Source: Fibrobacteria bacterium (lineage in GTDB: Bacteria > Fibrobacterota > Fibrobacteria > UBA11236). From it: a stretch of 64,000 nt of DNA. Made by a program: the position numbers and the translations under genes. The stretch lies in contig JANYDA010000042.1 in NCBI GenBank assembly GCA_025360005.1, positions 1-64,000 on the forward strand, read 5' to 3'. Shown here one piece after another: positions 27,714 to 36,919 of the stretch (its first letter is position 1; each line of letters opens with the position of its first letter). The notes beneath the pieces are model-generated. The model did no database searches and was not told where the DNA came from. It saw nothing but the letters and a program-made list of their open reading frames with translations.

Positions 27714-29057
27714 ATGCCATCGCCGTTCCGCGCTTCTTTCACGACCGTGTTTTCACTCCTATCGCTGCTGGCCGCTGTCCGGCCCGCGGATGCGGAGGCC
27801 CCGCCCGTATATCATTGGGGCAATATCGCCATGGGCGGAGGCGGGTTCGTTTCCGCCGTCATTCCCAGTACCGTGGAAGCGAACCTATTCTACGCGCGCA
27901 CCGATGTGGGAGGCGCGTACCGATGGAACGAACCGGCGCGCGCTTGGGTCCCGCTTACCGATTGGGTGGCCAATGATCAGGTGGGATTCCTGGGCGTGGA
28001 GAGCATCGCGCTCGATCCCCATGCGCCCGCCAAGGTGTACCTGCTGGCAGGCATCGATTATTTCAACAACGGCAAGACCGCCATTTTGCGCTCCCAGGAC
28101 TACGGCGCAACCTTTACGGTCACGGAAGTCACCGGCCAATTCAAGGCGCACGGCAACGGCAAGGGCCGGCAAACCGGCGAGCGCCTGGCCGTGGATCCCA
28201 ATGACGGCGGCATCCTCTTCTGCGGAACCCGCGCCAACGGCTTGTTCAAGAGCGCGGACGGCGGCGCCACCTGGACCCGCAACGCGTCCCTCGGCGTCAT
28301 CACCACGCCGAACGGGAACGGCATCGATTTCATCCTCTTCGACAAATCCTCTTCCCCCGCGGGCAAGGCCGTCCAGACCATCTATCTGGGGGTTTCCCGC
28401 ACGGGCGAAAATCTCTACGTCAGCAGGGACGGGGGCAGCAGCTGGAATCCCATCCCCGGCCGGCCTACCGATCTCATGCCCTGCCGCGCCGCCCTGGCCG
28501 GCGACGGTAACATCTACATTACCTATGGCAACGGCGCCGGTCCCGGTCCCGACGCTTCATCCGGGGAGCCGATGGATAAAGGCGCGATCTGGAGATACAC
28601 CCCTGCCGGCGGCACCTGGGCCAATGTCACCCCTGCGGCCAGCACGCGCGCTTTCTGCGGCATCAGCGTGGACGCAAAGGATCCCAAGCGCCTGCTGGCC
28701 ACCACCATCAACACCTATCTGCAGCAGCCCTGGGGCTGGGGCGATAGGATTTTCACGAGCGCGGACGGGGGAACCTCCTGGACGGATTTGTTCGATAAAA
28801 AGCAGATCACAATGGGTACCAACGGCATTCCCTGGATCGCCAACCACGCCATCCATTGGGCCGGATCCGCCGTGATCGATCCCTTCAATCCGCAACGCGC
28901 GTTCGTGACTTCCGGCAACGGCATTTTCATGACCGAGAACCTGGACGCCAGGCCTACCACCTGGAATTTCATGGCCAAGGGGCTGGAGGAAACCGTTCCC
29001 CTCAACCTGGTGAGCCTCCCGGGGGGACCCTGTGCTATCCGTGATCGGCGATTATGA
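27714..29057 (+). CDS. GH74 xyloglucanase, N-terminal part (frameshifted)
   Basis: These 447 codons encode a signal peptide (to about residue 27) and the first propeller of a GH74 enzyme, which cuts xyloglucan. The catalytic base region is 'YARTDVGGAYRW' (Asp64), and Asp-box repeats are visible ('FKSADGGATW', 'YVSRDGGSSW', 'FTSADGGTSW'). The frame stays homologous up to 'ETVPLNLVSLP', then ends in 12 out-of-family residues. Removing one G from the G6 run at 29021-29026 joins it to the next frame as '...SLPGDPVLSVIGDYDGF', exactly the family pattern. It is a real mutation or a homopolymer sequencing error. The joined protein would be about 837 residues. Confidence 0.88.
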   Translation: MPSPFRASFTTVFSLLSLLAAVRPADAEAPPVYHWGNIAMGGGGFVSAVIPSTVEANLFYARTDVGGAYRWNEPARAWVPLTDWVANDQVGFLGVESIALDPHAPAKVYLLAGIDYFNNGKTAILRSQDYGATFTVTEVTGQFKAHGNGKGRQTGERLAVDPNDGGILFCGTRANGLFKSADGGATWTRNASLGVITTPNGNGIDFILFDKSSSPAGKAVQTIYLGVSRTGENLYVSRDGGSSWNPIPGRPTDLMPCRAALAGDGNIYITYGNGAGPGPDASSGEPMDKGAIWRYTPAGGTWANVTPAASTRAFCGISVDAKDPKRLLATTINTYLQQPWGWGDRIFTSADGGTSWTDLFDKKQITMGTNGIPWIANHAIHWAGSAVIDPFNPQRAFVTSGNGIFMTENLDARPTTWNFMAKGLEETVPLNLVSLPGGPCAIRDRRL

Positions 29058-30228
29058 CGGTTTCGCGAATGCCGACGTGGACGCCTATGCGCCCGCCGGC
29101 CAATACTCGCCCTCCATCGGATCCACCTCCGGCCTGGCCTTTGCGGCAGCCAAGCCAACCTTCGTGGTACGGGCGGGCAACGACAACCAGGGCCAAAGCT
29201 TCCCCATCTACTATTCCGACAATTCGGGCGGCGGTTGGACCAAGTTCGCAAGTAAACCCAGCGATGGCGGCGCGGCCAGCTCCGGCCAGGTGGCGGTCTC
29301 CGCCGACGGCGGCGCCGTGCTGTGGAGCCCGGATGGCTTGAACAACACCTACCGCACCACCAATCTGGGCGCGACCTGGAAAGCGGCTACCGGCTTGAGC
29401 CAGCAATCCGCCGTACCCGTATCCGACCCGGTCAATCCGCAAAAGTTCTATGCCTTCAACCCCTCCTCCGGCAACGTCCTGGTAAGCACCGATGGGGGAG
29501 CCGCTTTCAATCAGGCCGGGTCCGCCGGCAACGGCGGCTCCAAGATCATGCGTGCCGCGCCCGGCAGGGAAGGGGACTTGTGGATCGCCAAGGGAGGGCT
29601 GCTGCGATCGACCAATTCCGGTGGTGCTTTCGCCGCCGTGGGAAACGTCAGCGGCTGCACGGCGGTCGGCTTTGGAGCGGCCGCGCCAGGCCACACCTAC
29701 CCGGCCGTTTACATCTGGGGCAAGGCCGGCGGCGGACCTTTGGGGATCTACCGCTCCGACGATATCGGGGCCACCTGGGTGCGCATCAATGACGACGCCC
29801 ATCAGTACGGCGGGCCGGGCAACGGGGAATTCGTGCAGGGCGATGCGAATGTTTACGGCCGCGTCTACATGAGCACGGCCGGCCGCGGCATCATCTACGG
29901 GGATCTCGGATCCAAGGTCGCCATCCGGGAGAGCGCACGGCCAGGCGCAGCCGGGCCGCTCATCAGGGTTTCCGGGGACCATGGCGGCGCTTTCACGTCC
30001 GAACTCACCTTCACTATGACCGGCATCCGCGAGACGGGTCCGGGCGGATCCCGTTTCAGCCTTATGGATTTGCGGGGCCATTTGGCGGCGTCGGGCCCGC
30101 TGAAAGTTTCCCGGGAAGGATCCGCGACCTTCGCCTATCGCGGCGCGCGCCTGGTAGCGGGCGCCTATATCGTCCAGTTGGAGATGGGAAGCGCGATTTC
30201 GCAAAGCAGGGTGATGCTCCCCAGATAG
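29032..30228 (+). CDS. GH74 xyloglucanase, C-terminal part (frameshifted)
   Basis: This 398-codon frame continues the GH74 enzyme. It begins with 'LSVIGDYDGF', which holds the expected general acid Asp of the second propeller, and ends the propeller near 'STAGRGIIYGDLG'. The nominal GTG at 29032 has no ribosome binding site and is only the point where the frame becomes open, so this is not an independent gene. The last 90 residues form a beta-rich tail ('FSLMDLRGHLAASGPL ... LVAGAYIVQLEMG') like the C-terminal tail of the GH5 enzyme, probably a secretion/sorting or anchoring domain. Confidence 0.85.
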   Translation: MLSVIGDYDGFANADVDAYAPAGQYSPSIGSTSGLAFAAAKPTFVVRAGNDNQGQSFPIYYSDNSGGGWTKFASKPSDGGAASSGQVAVSADGGAVLWSPDGLNNTYRTTNLGATWKAATGLSQQSAVPVSDPVNPQKFYAFNPSSGNVLVSTDGGAAFNQAGSAGNGGSKIMRAAPGREGDLWIAKGGLLRSTNSGGAFAAVGNVSGCTAVGFGAAAPGHTYPAVYIWGKAGGGPLGIYRSDDIGATWVRINDDAHQYGGPGNGEFVQGDANVYGRVYMSTAGRGIIYGDLGSKVAIRESARPGAAGPLIRVSGDHGGAFTSELTFTMTGIRETGPGGSRFSLMDLRGHLAASGPLKVSREGSATFAYRGARLVAGAYIVQLEMGSAISQSRVMLPR

Positions 30229-30313
30229 CCGGTCGCGGCACGGGAGCGGTAAAGCCATTTGGAAATCCGCGATAAACCGCCTCCCGAGACAGCGCCCCCA
30301 CACTCCTCCGCAC

Positions 30314-30679
30314 TCACGCCTTCACCAACGCCCCCAGCTTCTTAGGCGCAATCGCCACATAACTCTCCTTGATCCAACTCCCCAACAATGCCACCGGCAC
30401 CTTATCCTGCTTCGCAAATGTCGCCGTCACCCAACCGCTTTTCCCCAATCCATAGCCGGTGGACGAAGCGAAGGATTGCATCAAGGCGAAGTCCGCGGAG
30501 TCGGGGAGTTTCACGGAGAGGCTGAGTACATCGGCTTCCAGGGCCATGAAGACGAAGGCCTTGCCTTTCACCTTCAGGGCGCGGTGGCCCCAGGGGAAAT
30601 CTTCGCTGGCTTCCGGGAGGGCCATTCCGATTTTACGCAGGGCGGTTTCGGAATTCTTGAGAGTGGTTTTGGGCGGCAT
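30314..30679 (-). CDS. MmcQ/YjbR family protein
   Basis: The 121-residue protein carries the MmcQ/YjbR pattern: '[26 protein letters not shown]' near the start, 'LSLSVKLP' in the middle and '[14 protein letters not shown]' near the end. The fold is a small 'double wing' thought to bind DNA in some members, but the cellular role is unknown. It stands alone, 114 bases upstream of the SDR operon's end. Confidence 0.8.
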   Translation of the reverse strand: MPPKTTLKNSETALRKIGMALPEASEDFPWGHRALKVKGKAFVFMALEADVLSLSVKLPDSADFALMQSFASSTGYGLGKSGWVTATFAKQDKVPVALLGSWIKESYVAIAPKKLGALVKA

Positions 30680-30793
30680 GGAAAAAAAAGTAATCTATTG
30701 CCGGCACAGGATGATGATGGGCAGGAAATGGAGGTAGCGCACGGATAAAGCCATGCTAGCGTCCTTTCTTCCGAAGCTTGGCGGAGGGCGCTT

Positions 30794-31531
30794 TCACGCG
30801 CCCGGATTCATCCGTTGGAAGCTCGCGTCCAACTGTTCCCGCGAAGCGCGGCTGGCCTCCGCGGCCATGCCGTAGGCGGCCTCCTGGCTGCCCGCCTCCA
30901 ATTGCTCCCAAATCGAATCGGTGAACTCCCGGAGCGGCGCGCCGAAGGTGTGCAATCCCACCCCGCCCAGATCCGTGTCCACCGCGGGCGGGATGATCTC
31001 CACTACGGATACGGGAGTCCTGGCCAGTTGATGGCGCAGGGAAAGCGTAAAGGAATGCAAGGCGGCCTTGGTGGCGGAATACACGGGCACCATGGCCAGC
31101 GGGGAGAAGGAAAGTCCGGACGTGACGTTTACGATGGCGGCTTCCCTGCGTTTCAGGAACAGGGGGATGAAAAGCGTGGCGAGATGGATGGGCGCTTCCA
31201 GATTGATGGCCAGCTCCTCGCGCAGGGACGCGATGGCGGGGGAACCCGTGAGCGCGACGCGCTTTTGGATGCCGGCATTGTTGATCAACACGTTCAGATC
31301 GGGGAATTCCTTCCCGGCCCAAACGGCCAAGGCTACGCGATCTTCCGAGCTTGCCACGTCGCATACGCGCGTATGCACGCCGGGATGTTTCGCTTTCGCC
31401 TCCCTGAGCTTTTCCTCCCTGCGTCCGCACAGGATCACGGTGTTGCCGGCCGCAAGGAATTTTTCCGCCAGCGCATAGCCGATGCCGGATGCGCCTCCGG
31501 TGATGAGTACGGTATTGCCTTGGGTTTTCAT
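30794..31531 (-). CDS. Short-chain dehydrogenase/reductase (DltE-like)
   Basis: The 245-residue cytoplasmic oxidoreductase has the NAD(P) loop 'TGGASGIGYAL', the 'NNAG' motif and the catalytic Ser...Tyr-x3-Lys ('VNVTSGLSF', 'VYSATKAAL'). The sequence resembles classical SDRs annotated DltE or YdfG-like; the substrate is unknown. ATG at 31531 is supported by AAGGCGG just before it. It overlaps the stop of the upstream phosphatase gene by 4 bases (ATGA), so translation is coupled. Confidence 0.85.
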   Translation of the reverse strand: MKTQGNTVLITGGASGIGYALAEKFLAAGNTVILCGRREEKLREAKAKHPGVHTRVCDVASSEDRVALAVWAGKEFPDLNVLINNAGIQKRVALTGSPAIASLREELAINLEAPIHLATLFIPLFLKRREAAIVNVTSGLSFSPLAMVPVYSATKAALHSFTLSLRHQLARTPVSVVEIIPPAVDTDLGGVGLHTFGAPLREFTDSIWEQLEAGSQEAAYGMAAEASRASREQLDASFQRMNPGA

Positions 31532-32091
31532 ATCCGCCTTCTTTCCTCTTCGCGAAGCTGGTACCAATAGGCGAGGTCCTTGCAGGGCCGCCCCGCCGAT
31601 TCCAAAAGTACTTGCAAGACCCAGGGATTGGGCGATATGCGCCGATTCTCCGCGAAGAATTCCGCTTCGTCCAAGCCTAGCCAGCGGCAGGCGAACAAGC
31701 CTACGGCTCCGGAGCGGGATACGCCGCCGTCGCAATGCAGGATCAAGGCCCGCGCGTCGGCTTTCACCGTTTCCAGGAACGCGATGATGCGGGCCGCTTC
31801 TTGCCCGGAGAAAAGGTAATGGGAAGGGATGGCGGCGGCATCCGCCGCGGCGACGGGAAGAATGTCCCCGAAGCAGCATTGCAGGCTTCCAACGCACCCG
31901 TTTCGCGAATGCCTGTCCGGCGCCTCGGCGCCGAACAGAACCGCGGGCCCTTTCCGGGTCCACCCCACAATGGAGATCAAAGCCCAGGGCGCCCCGGCAT
32001 CTCCCTCCGGCGCGAGCCCCGTGAAGGCGGAACCGTCCCCCAGCAGCCTTTCCGCTTCGTCCCGCGCCAGGATCAGGATGCGTTCAAGCAT
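31528..32091 (-). CDS. Tyrosine/dual-specificity-phosphatase-like protein
   Basis: The 187-residue protein contains the CX5R phosphatase loop in 'LILHCDGGVSRSG' (Cys120, Arg126), followed by a Leu/Ala-rich helix, as in bacterial PTP-like proteins. A candidate general-acid Asp lies upstream but was not placed with certainty. Its substrate could be protein, lipid or a small molecule. It is coupled to the downstream SDR (4-base overlap) and preceded by a DCC-family gene after 33 bases, giving a three-gene unit. Confidence 0.75.
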   Translation of the reverse strand: MLERILILARDEAERLLGDGSAFTGLAPEGDAGAPWALISIVGWTRKGPAVLFGAEAPDRHSRNGCVGSLQCCFGDILPVAAADAAAIPSHYLFSGQEAARIIAFLETVKADARALILHCDGGVSRSGAVGLFACRWLGLDEAEFFAENRRISPNPWVLQVLLESAGRPCKDLAYWYQLREEERRRI

Positions 32092-32124
32092 GGCGGCGGT
32101 TCCCGGTCCGCGGAATTGACGCGT

Positions 32125-32532
32125 TCATGGCAGGAAGCGCCCGCGGATTTCCGGGTTGGGTAACATGCAGGTTTCCCGTTTTCCGAAGATGCGGTAACGG
32201 TTGCGGGCGATAAAATCGTACGCCAGGTCCCGCAAAGGTTTGGGCACCGCGATAAGGATGTACAGGCCGCGCCAGGGCCAGCCCAGCATTTTCAGAGTGG
32301 TGAGGCCCGCGCTGGATTTGTCCAGGCATCGGCCCTGGTGGATAAGAAGGTAGGAGTTCAGCTCCAGCCTGGGCCGGCCGAAGCGCTCCAGCAATTCCTG
32401 GCCGGAAGCCGATTGCAGGGAGGCAAAGCGGAACAGGCCCGCGCGATCGCGCTTCAGGGCGAAGCGGACGATCCAATTGCACAGGTTACATATGCCGTCG
32501 AAGAGGAGGATAGGATGCTCCTCGCTATTCAT
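32125..32532 (-). CDS. DCC-family thiol-disulfide oxidoreductase-like protein
   Basis: The 135-residue protein has the family signature 'LLFDGICNLCNWIV', with a Cys-x2-Cys pair in the Asp-x-x-Cys-x-x-Cys context that names the DCC (DUF393) family. The rest follows the family pattern: 'FRFASLQSASGQELL', then 'LGWPWRGLYIL' and 'YDFIARNRYRIFG'. A redox role is presumed from the motif. It heads the DCC, phosphatase, SDR unit. Confidence 0.85.
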   Translation of the reverse strand: MNSEEHPILLFDGICNLCNWIVRFALKRDRAGLFRFASLQSASGQELLERFGRPRLELNSYLLIHQGRCLDKSSAGLTTLKMLGWPWRGLYILIAVPKPLRDLAYDFIARNRYRIFGKRETCMLPNPEIRGRFLP

Positions 32533-32739
32533 GGAGCATCTCTATGTATAAGGGGCGGCTTGGGCCGGGCATCCTGATGGAAAGATATTCAAGAAACGGG
32601 TGCGCGCATCTTCTGGCAGGGCTTGAAAGTCCTTCTCAGCAAAGCAATCAACTCCGCCGGCAGAAAGTAGCGGGGGCTTCCTGAATTCTATATAAGCTCA
32701 AATCCTGGTCGCGATTCCCCGATAATAGGCTTAATTCGC

Positions 32740-32777
32740 TTGAATCAGGTTAGAAAATAACTGTACATTTGTGCAGT
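32740..32777 (+). promoter_or_regulatory. SOS promoter/operator of dnaE2
   Basis: The 16-bp box CTGTACATTTGTGCAG (32761-32776) is an imperfect palindrome and matches the remembered Fibrobacter LexA motif TGC-N-C-N4-GTGCA at all but one fixed position. TTGAAT (32740-32745) and TACATT (32764-32769) form a -35/-10 pair with an 18-bp spacer. The -10 is inside the box and the ATG starts 2 bases after the box ends (one base between), predicting a leaderless, LexA-repressible transcript. Confidence 0.7.
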
Positions 32778-35700
32778 ATGCCGCACCCCTTCACCCATCT
32801 CCACGTCCACTCCGAATTCTCCCTGCTCTCGGGCGTCCCCAAGATCAAAGAGCTGGTCGCCCAGGCCAAATCGCTGGGCATGAAGTCCCTGGCCCTCACC
32901 GATACCAACCGCATGAGCGGCCTCATCCTCTTTTACAACGAATGCATCGCGCAAGATATCCATCCCATCCTGGGCGCGGAACTCAACGAGGCTTCCCGCC
33001 CGGGGGAAACCTTAGTGTTACTGGCCCGCGATGCCACCGGCTACGGGGACATCTGCGAACTCATCACCCGCCGCCAGAAGGATGGGGCCGCCTTCGCTTT
33101 CGCCAAGGCCTTCGCCCGGGAATGGCCCCATCTTATCCTGCTCACCGCCTTCCCGCGCCATCTCAAGACCCTGGCGGAAAGCCCCAACCGTCCGCATCTT
33201 TACGGAGAGCTGCTGCGCCATTCCGCCGAAGCGCGCGAACGAGGCAAAGGCATCGAGGCCCTCTGCCGGACCTGGAACCTGCCGGTGGCGGCCGCCGGCG
33301 ATTGCCGCTTTCTTATGCCGGCCGATTTTGAAGTGCATCGCATCCTGCGCGCCATCGATCTCAACTCCACCCTCTCGCGCCTAAAGCCCGGGGAAACCGC
33401 GCCCGAAGGCGCCTGGCTGCGCTCCGGGGAGCAGATGGCGGAGCTGTTCCATGACCGTCCGGACGCGTTGGAAAACACCGCCCGCATCGCGGCCGAGTGC
33501 GATGCGAAACTGGAACTGGGCAAATGGATCATGCCCAGGATCGATGTGCCGGGAGGCGATCCGGACAAGACGCTGGCCAGGCTCGCTTTGTCGGGCCTAT
33601 GCCGCAAGTACGGCAACACGCCCCAGTTCGAGGCCGCCCGCAAAGTCCAGGAAATGGAACTCGCCACCATCCGCAAGCTGGGCTACTCGTCCTATTTCCT
33701 AATGGTCAAGCAAGTGCGCGACTGGGCCAGCCGCACCCTGCGCGGCAAATACCGCCGCGCCCGCGACTGCAGCATCCTGCGCGGCAGCGGCGCCAACTCC
33801 ATCACCTTCTACAACCTGGGCGTATGCAATCTCGATCCCATCGCCCTCAAGCTCTATTTCCAACGCTTCCTCAACGAAGATCGTGCCGCCCCGCCCGATG
33901 CCGATCTCGATTTCGGCTGGGACGAGCGCGACCGCGCCCTGAAATGGATGGTCGATCATTTCGGACGGGACCGCGTGGCCATCACCTGCACCACCAATAC
34001 TTTCCGCGAACGCGCCGCCTTCCGGGAAACCGCCAAGGTGTTCGGCTACGCGGACGATCAGGTCACCGCCGTGCTGGACAGTTTTGAAACCAAGTCCCGC
34101 CGCCTGGACGACAATGAAATCCGCCGCATCCTGTCCTGGTCGCGGCGATTGCACGGCAAGCCGCGTTTCCTGGGCCAGCATCCCGGCGGCCTCATCATCA
34201 CCAACCAGCCCATCTGGCGCCATGTGGCTTGCGAGTGGAGCCGCCAAGGTAACTTGGATGGTACGGGGGAAGGAGCGGGCCGGCTTATCACCCAGGTGGA
34301 TATGCATAACGGCATCGACGATCTGGGTCTCATCAAATTCGATTTGCTGGGCAATGGATCGCTGTCGGTATTGCGCGACACTCTTTTCCAGATCGAGGAG
34401 CAAGGCCTGCCGGACCCGGAAGTATGGGACGTGCAGAAATGCTTCCGCGATCCCGCCATGCCCAGGATGATGGCGGAAAGCAGGACCCGCGGGGTGTTCT
34501 ACATCGAAAGCCCGGCGCAGATGCGCCTCAACCAAAGGGCCAAGGCGGAGACCTTCCCGGAAATAGTCATCACCTCCAGCCTCATCCGGCCCGCCGGCAC
34601 GGCCTATTGCAGAACCTTTGTGGAAAGGCACCGAAAGATGAAAGAGAACCAGCTTACCGGAAACATCCAGGATTGGGAATTCCTGCACCCTTCCCTGGAG
34701 CCGCTGTTGGAAGAAACCCATGATGTCTGCGCATTCCAGGAAGACGTGATCCGCATCTGCGCCGAGGTGGCGGGGCTTTCCTATAAACTGGCCGATCGCA
34801 TCCGCAAGATGATGAACAGCCAGCACGAGGGCGCGCCCGATGCGAGCGAATGGGGGGCGGTGCGGCGGCAGTTCATCGCCGGCTGCATGGATCCGCAGCG
34901 GCACCAACCCCCGTTCACCCCGCTTCAGGCCGAAGAGCTCTGGAAGCGCATCTCTTCCTTCACGGGCTTCTCCTTCTGCAAATCCCACAGCGCCAGCTAT
35001 GCGGAACTATCCTTCCAATGCGCCCATCTCAAGTCCCGCTACCCGGCCCAGTTCCTCTCTTCCGTCATCTCCAACCGCCACGGCTTCTATAACCGGGACG
35101 TATACCTGGACGAGGCTCGCCGCTGGGGCCTCAAGATCCTGCCGCTGGACGTCAACGCCTCCCGCCTGCAATATCACGGTCGCGACAATTGGATCCGCCC
35201 CGGCCTGATGCCCGTGCGCGATTGCCGCGAGGCCGCCCTCAAGGTGCTGATCCAGGAGCGCGAAGCAAATGGCCCCTTCAAGGATCTCGTCGATCTCTTG
35301 CAACGCGTGCCGCTCCACAAGCGCGAAGCCGAGAATCTGATCCTGGCCGGCGGCATGGGCTGCTTCGATCTGACCCAGCCGGAACTGCTTTACCTGCTGG
35401 ACGCGGCCTACGCCAAGATCCGCCCCGCCCAGGGCGATTTGTTCGCCGGCTTCGGGGACGCGTTCGGCGCGGGCGGACTGATCGCCTCCGCGGGCCCTGG
35501 TTCCCCGGCCGAGGCGGGCCGCCGCCAGGCGGGCATGCCCGCGGGTTTCAACCTGGCGGGCCTGCGCGATTATTCGCTGATGCAGAAATGCATGAACGAA
35601 CTGCGCATCCTGGGCTACGTGCTCTCCGCCAACCTGCTGGACGTGGTGGAAAACCATGCGCTGGCCCGCGACGCGGTGCGCGCCGCCGATCTGCGCCACC

Positions 35701-36089
35701 ACGTGGGCCGCCGCGTCAAGGTGATGGGCGTACCCGTAACGGACAGGTTACATCCGGTGGCCGGCACGCGCGGCAACCCGGAAGAACGGTACATGAAATT
35801 CGTGACTGTGGGCGACAATACCGGATACCTGGACATCATCTTCTGGCCCAAGCAATTGGAGAAATGGGGCGACACCCTGGCCGGGCAGGTTCCCTTCAGC
35901 GGCAACCTCCTGGAGGTGTGGGGCAAGGTAAGCGAGGATTGGGGCACCTTTTCCGTGGAAGCGGATTCGGTGCGCATCGCGCACTGGCTGCCCAACCAAG
36001 TGGACTTCGCCATCGCGTCGCGGCGGCTGGGCGAGGGGATGAGGAATTATCCGGCTTATGCGGATGGGGCTGGGTTGTTGGCGGCGTAG
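32778..36089 (+). CDS. dnaE2: Error-prone DNA polymerase DnaE2
   Basis: The 1103-residue C-family polymerase copies damaged DNA during SOS mutagenesis. The PHP domain opens with 'HLHVHSEFSLLSG'; the polymerase carboxylates are Asp374 and Asp376 in 'PPDADLDFGWDE' and Asp522 in 'LIKFDLLGNGSL'; 'GQHPGGLII' is also typical. A clamp-binding-like Gln-Gly-Asp-Leu-Phe lies at about 885, and an OB fold follows. ATG at 32778 is used because family proteins start at 'FTHLHVHS'; no Shine-Dalgarno precedes it, as the operator occupies that space. The partner imuB-like gene is about 2 kb downstream with the same operator. Confidence 0.95.
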   Translation: MPHPFTHLHVHSEFSLLSGVPKIKELVAQAKSLGMKSLALTDTNRMSGLILFYNECIAQDIHPILGAELNEASRPGETLVLLARDATGYGDICELITRRQKDGAAFAFAKAFAREWPHLILLTAFPRHLKTLAESPNRPHLYGELLRHSAEARERGKGIEALCRTWNLPVAAAGDCRFLMPADFEVHRILRAIDLNSTLSRLKPGETAPEGAWLRSGEQMAELFHDRPDALENTARIAAECDAKLELGKWIMPRIDVPGGDPDKTLARLALSGLCRKYGNTPQFEAARKVQEMELATIRKLGYSSYFLMVKQVRDWASRTLRGKYRRARDCSILRGSGANSITFYNLGVCNLDPIALKLYFQRFLNEDRAAPPDADLDFGWDERDRALKWMVDHFGRDRVAITCTTNTFRERAAFRETAKVFGYADDQVTAVLDSFETKSRRLDDNEIRRILSWSRRLHGKPRFLGQHPGGLIITNQPIWRHVACEWSRQGNLDGTGEGAGRLITQVDMHNGIDDLGLIKFDLLGNGSLSVLRDTLFQIEEQGLPDPEVWDVQKCFRDPAMPRMMAESRTRGVFYIESPAQMRLNQRAKAETFPEIVITSSLIRPAGTAYCRTFVERHRKMKENQLTGNIQDWEFLHPSLEPLLEETHDVCAFQEDVIRICAEVAGLSYKLADRIRKMMNSQHEGAPDASEWGAVRRQFIAGCMDPQRHQPPFTPLQAEELWKRISSFTGFSFCKSHSASYAELSFQCAHLKSRYPAQFLSSVISNRHGFYNRDVYLDEARRWGLKILPLDVNASRLQYHGRDNWIRPGLMPVRDCREAALKVLIQEREANGPFKDLVDLLQRVPLHKREAENLILAGGMGCFDLTQPELLYLLDAAYAKIRPAQGDLFAGFGDAFGAGGLIASAGPGSPAEAGRRQAGMPAGFNLAGLRDYSLMQKCMNELRILGYVLSANLLDVVENHALARDAVRAADLRHHVGRRVKVMGVPVTDRLHPVAGTRGNPEERYMKFVTVGDNTGYLDIIFWPKQLEKWGDTLAGQVPFSGNLLEVWGKVSEDWGTFSVEADSVRIAHWLPNQVDFAIASRRLGEGMRNYPAYADGAGLLAA

Positions 36090-36295
36090 GGAGTGGAGGT
36101 GGGGGGGGAAGAACGGTATGTGCCAGGGAGACATGAGACTACACTTAGTCCAAATTTAGAGTAGAAAGTCGGGGTCTTCTGTGTCAATGGGCTAGGGGAA
36201 GCTTGCATCAAGTGCCGGGAAGGGGAATGGTTCCAGATCGATGCGAAAGGCATTGTCGTGAATCGGATCGATAAAATGAGATAGCTTCGCCATCC

Positions 36296-36919
36296 TCAAC
36301 TTTCGGAAATCCACCACCCCAATTGGGTGAACAGGTAGAGCAGCCCCAGCCCTATCATGATCGACACTACCGGCCCACGGTAACTCACGTGGAACGGTAA
36401 TTGGAAGGTTACCTGAAGATAGCCTTCCGGCCCCGTTTTCCTCTGGAAGGCCAGGGACAAGGTATCCATCCTGCCCCAGGGCGGATCATAATCGCGGCAA
36501 TAGATGGCGAGGTCGATGCGGCGCTTCCCGCCCCGGCCGGGGGAGAACACCATGGCGCCGGCGGAATCGGACAGTTTCATGGCGATGGCGGCGGAATCCA
36601 GATCCGCAGCGGCGGTATCGACTAGGCATTCGTTGGCGGGGCCGGGAGCGCCCGCCTGCACGGAAACGTCCCCGCGCGCGAAGCGGAGCGTATCCTGTTT
36701 GCCGGCGTTGAAGTATACGGGCAGCCGGAACGAGAAGAATCCTTTCGCCCGTTGCCCGTATACGCTTTTGCTTTGCAGGAAGACGGGATCGTCCAGGTAG
36801 ATGAAGTCCCGATCGGCGGTCACGCGATCGCCGCGGAAGAGGGATGCGGGCGCGGTGCCGCAGGCTTGCAGCAATATGGCCGCCAGGAGGGCCGCGGCCG
36901 GGAGGCGGGGGATTCTCAT
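36296..36919 (-). CDS. Lipoprotein with C-terminal membrane helix, unknown
   Basis: The 207-residue protein starts at ATG 36919 with a signal peptide and lipobox Leu-Gln-Ala-Cys. The body is beta-rich with no recognised domain. Near the C-terminus a hydrophobic segment ('VSIMIGLGLLYLFTQLGWWI') suggests a membrane helix, unusual for a lipoprotein. It overlaps the stop of the upstream barrel gene by 4 bases (ATGA), so the two are coupled. Confidence 0.6.
   Translation of the reverse strand: MRIPRLPAAALLAAILLQACGTAPASLFRGDRVTADRDFIYLDDPVFLQSKSVYGQRAKGFFSFRLPVYFNAGKQDTLRFARGDVSVQAGAPGPANECLVDTAAADLDSAAIAMKLSDSAGAMVFSPGRGGKRRIDLAIYCRDYDPPWGRMDTLSLAFQRKTGPEGYLQVTFQLPFHVSYRGPVVSIMIGLGLLYLFTQLGWWISES

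Noticed and set aside
29035-30303. Minus-strand frame of 422 codons
   Set aside because: Shadow of the GH74 C-terminal half, which carries the conserved catalytic region.
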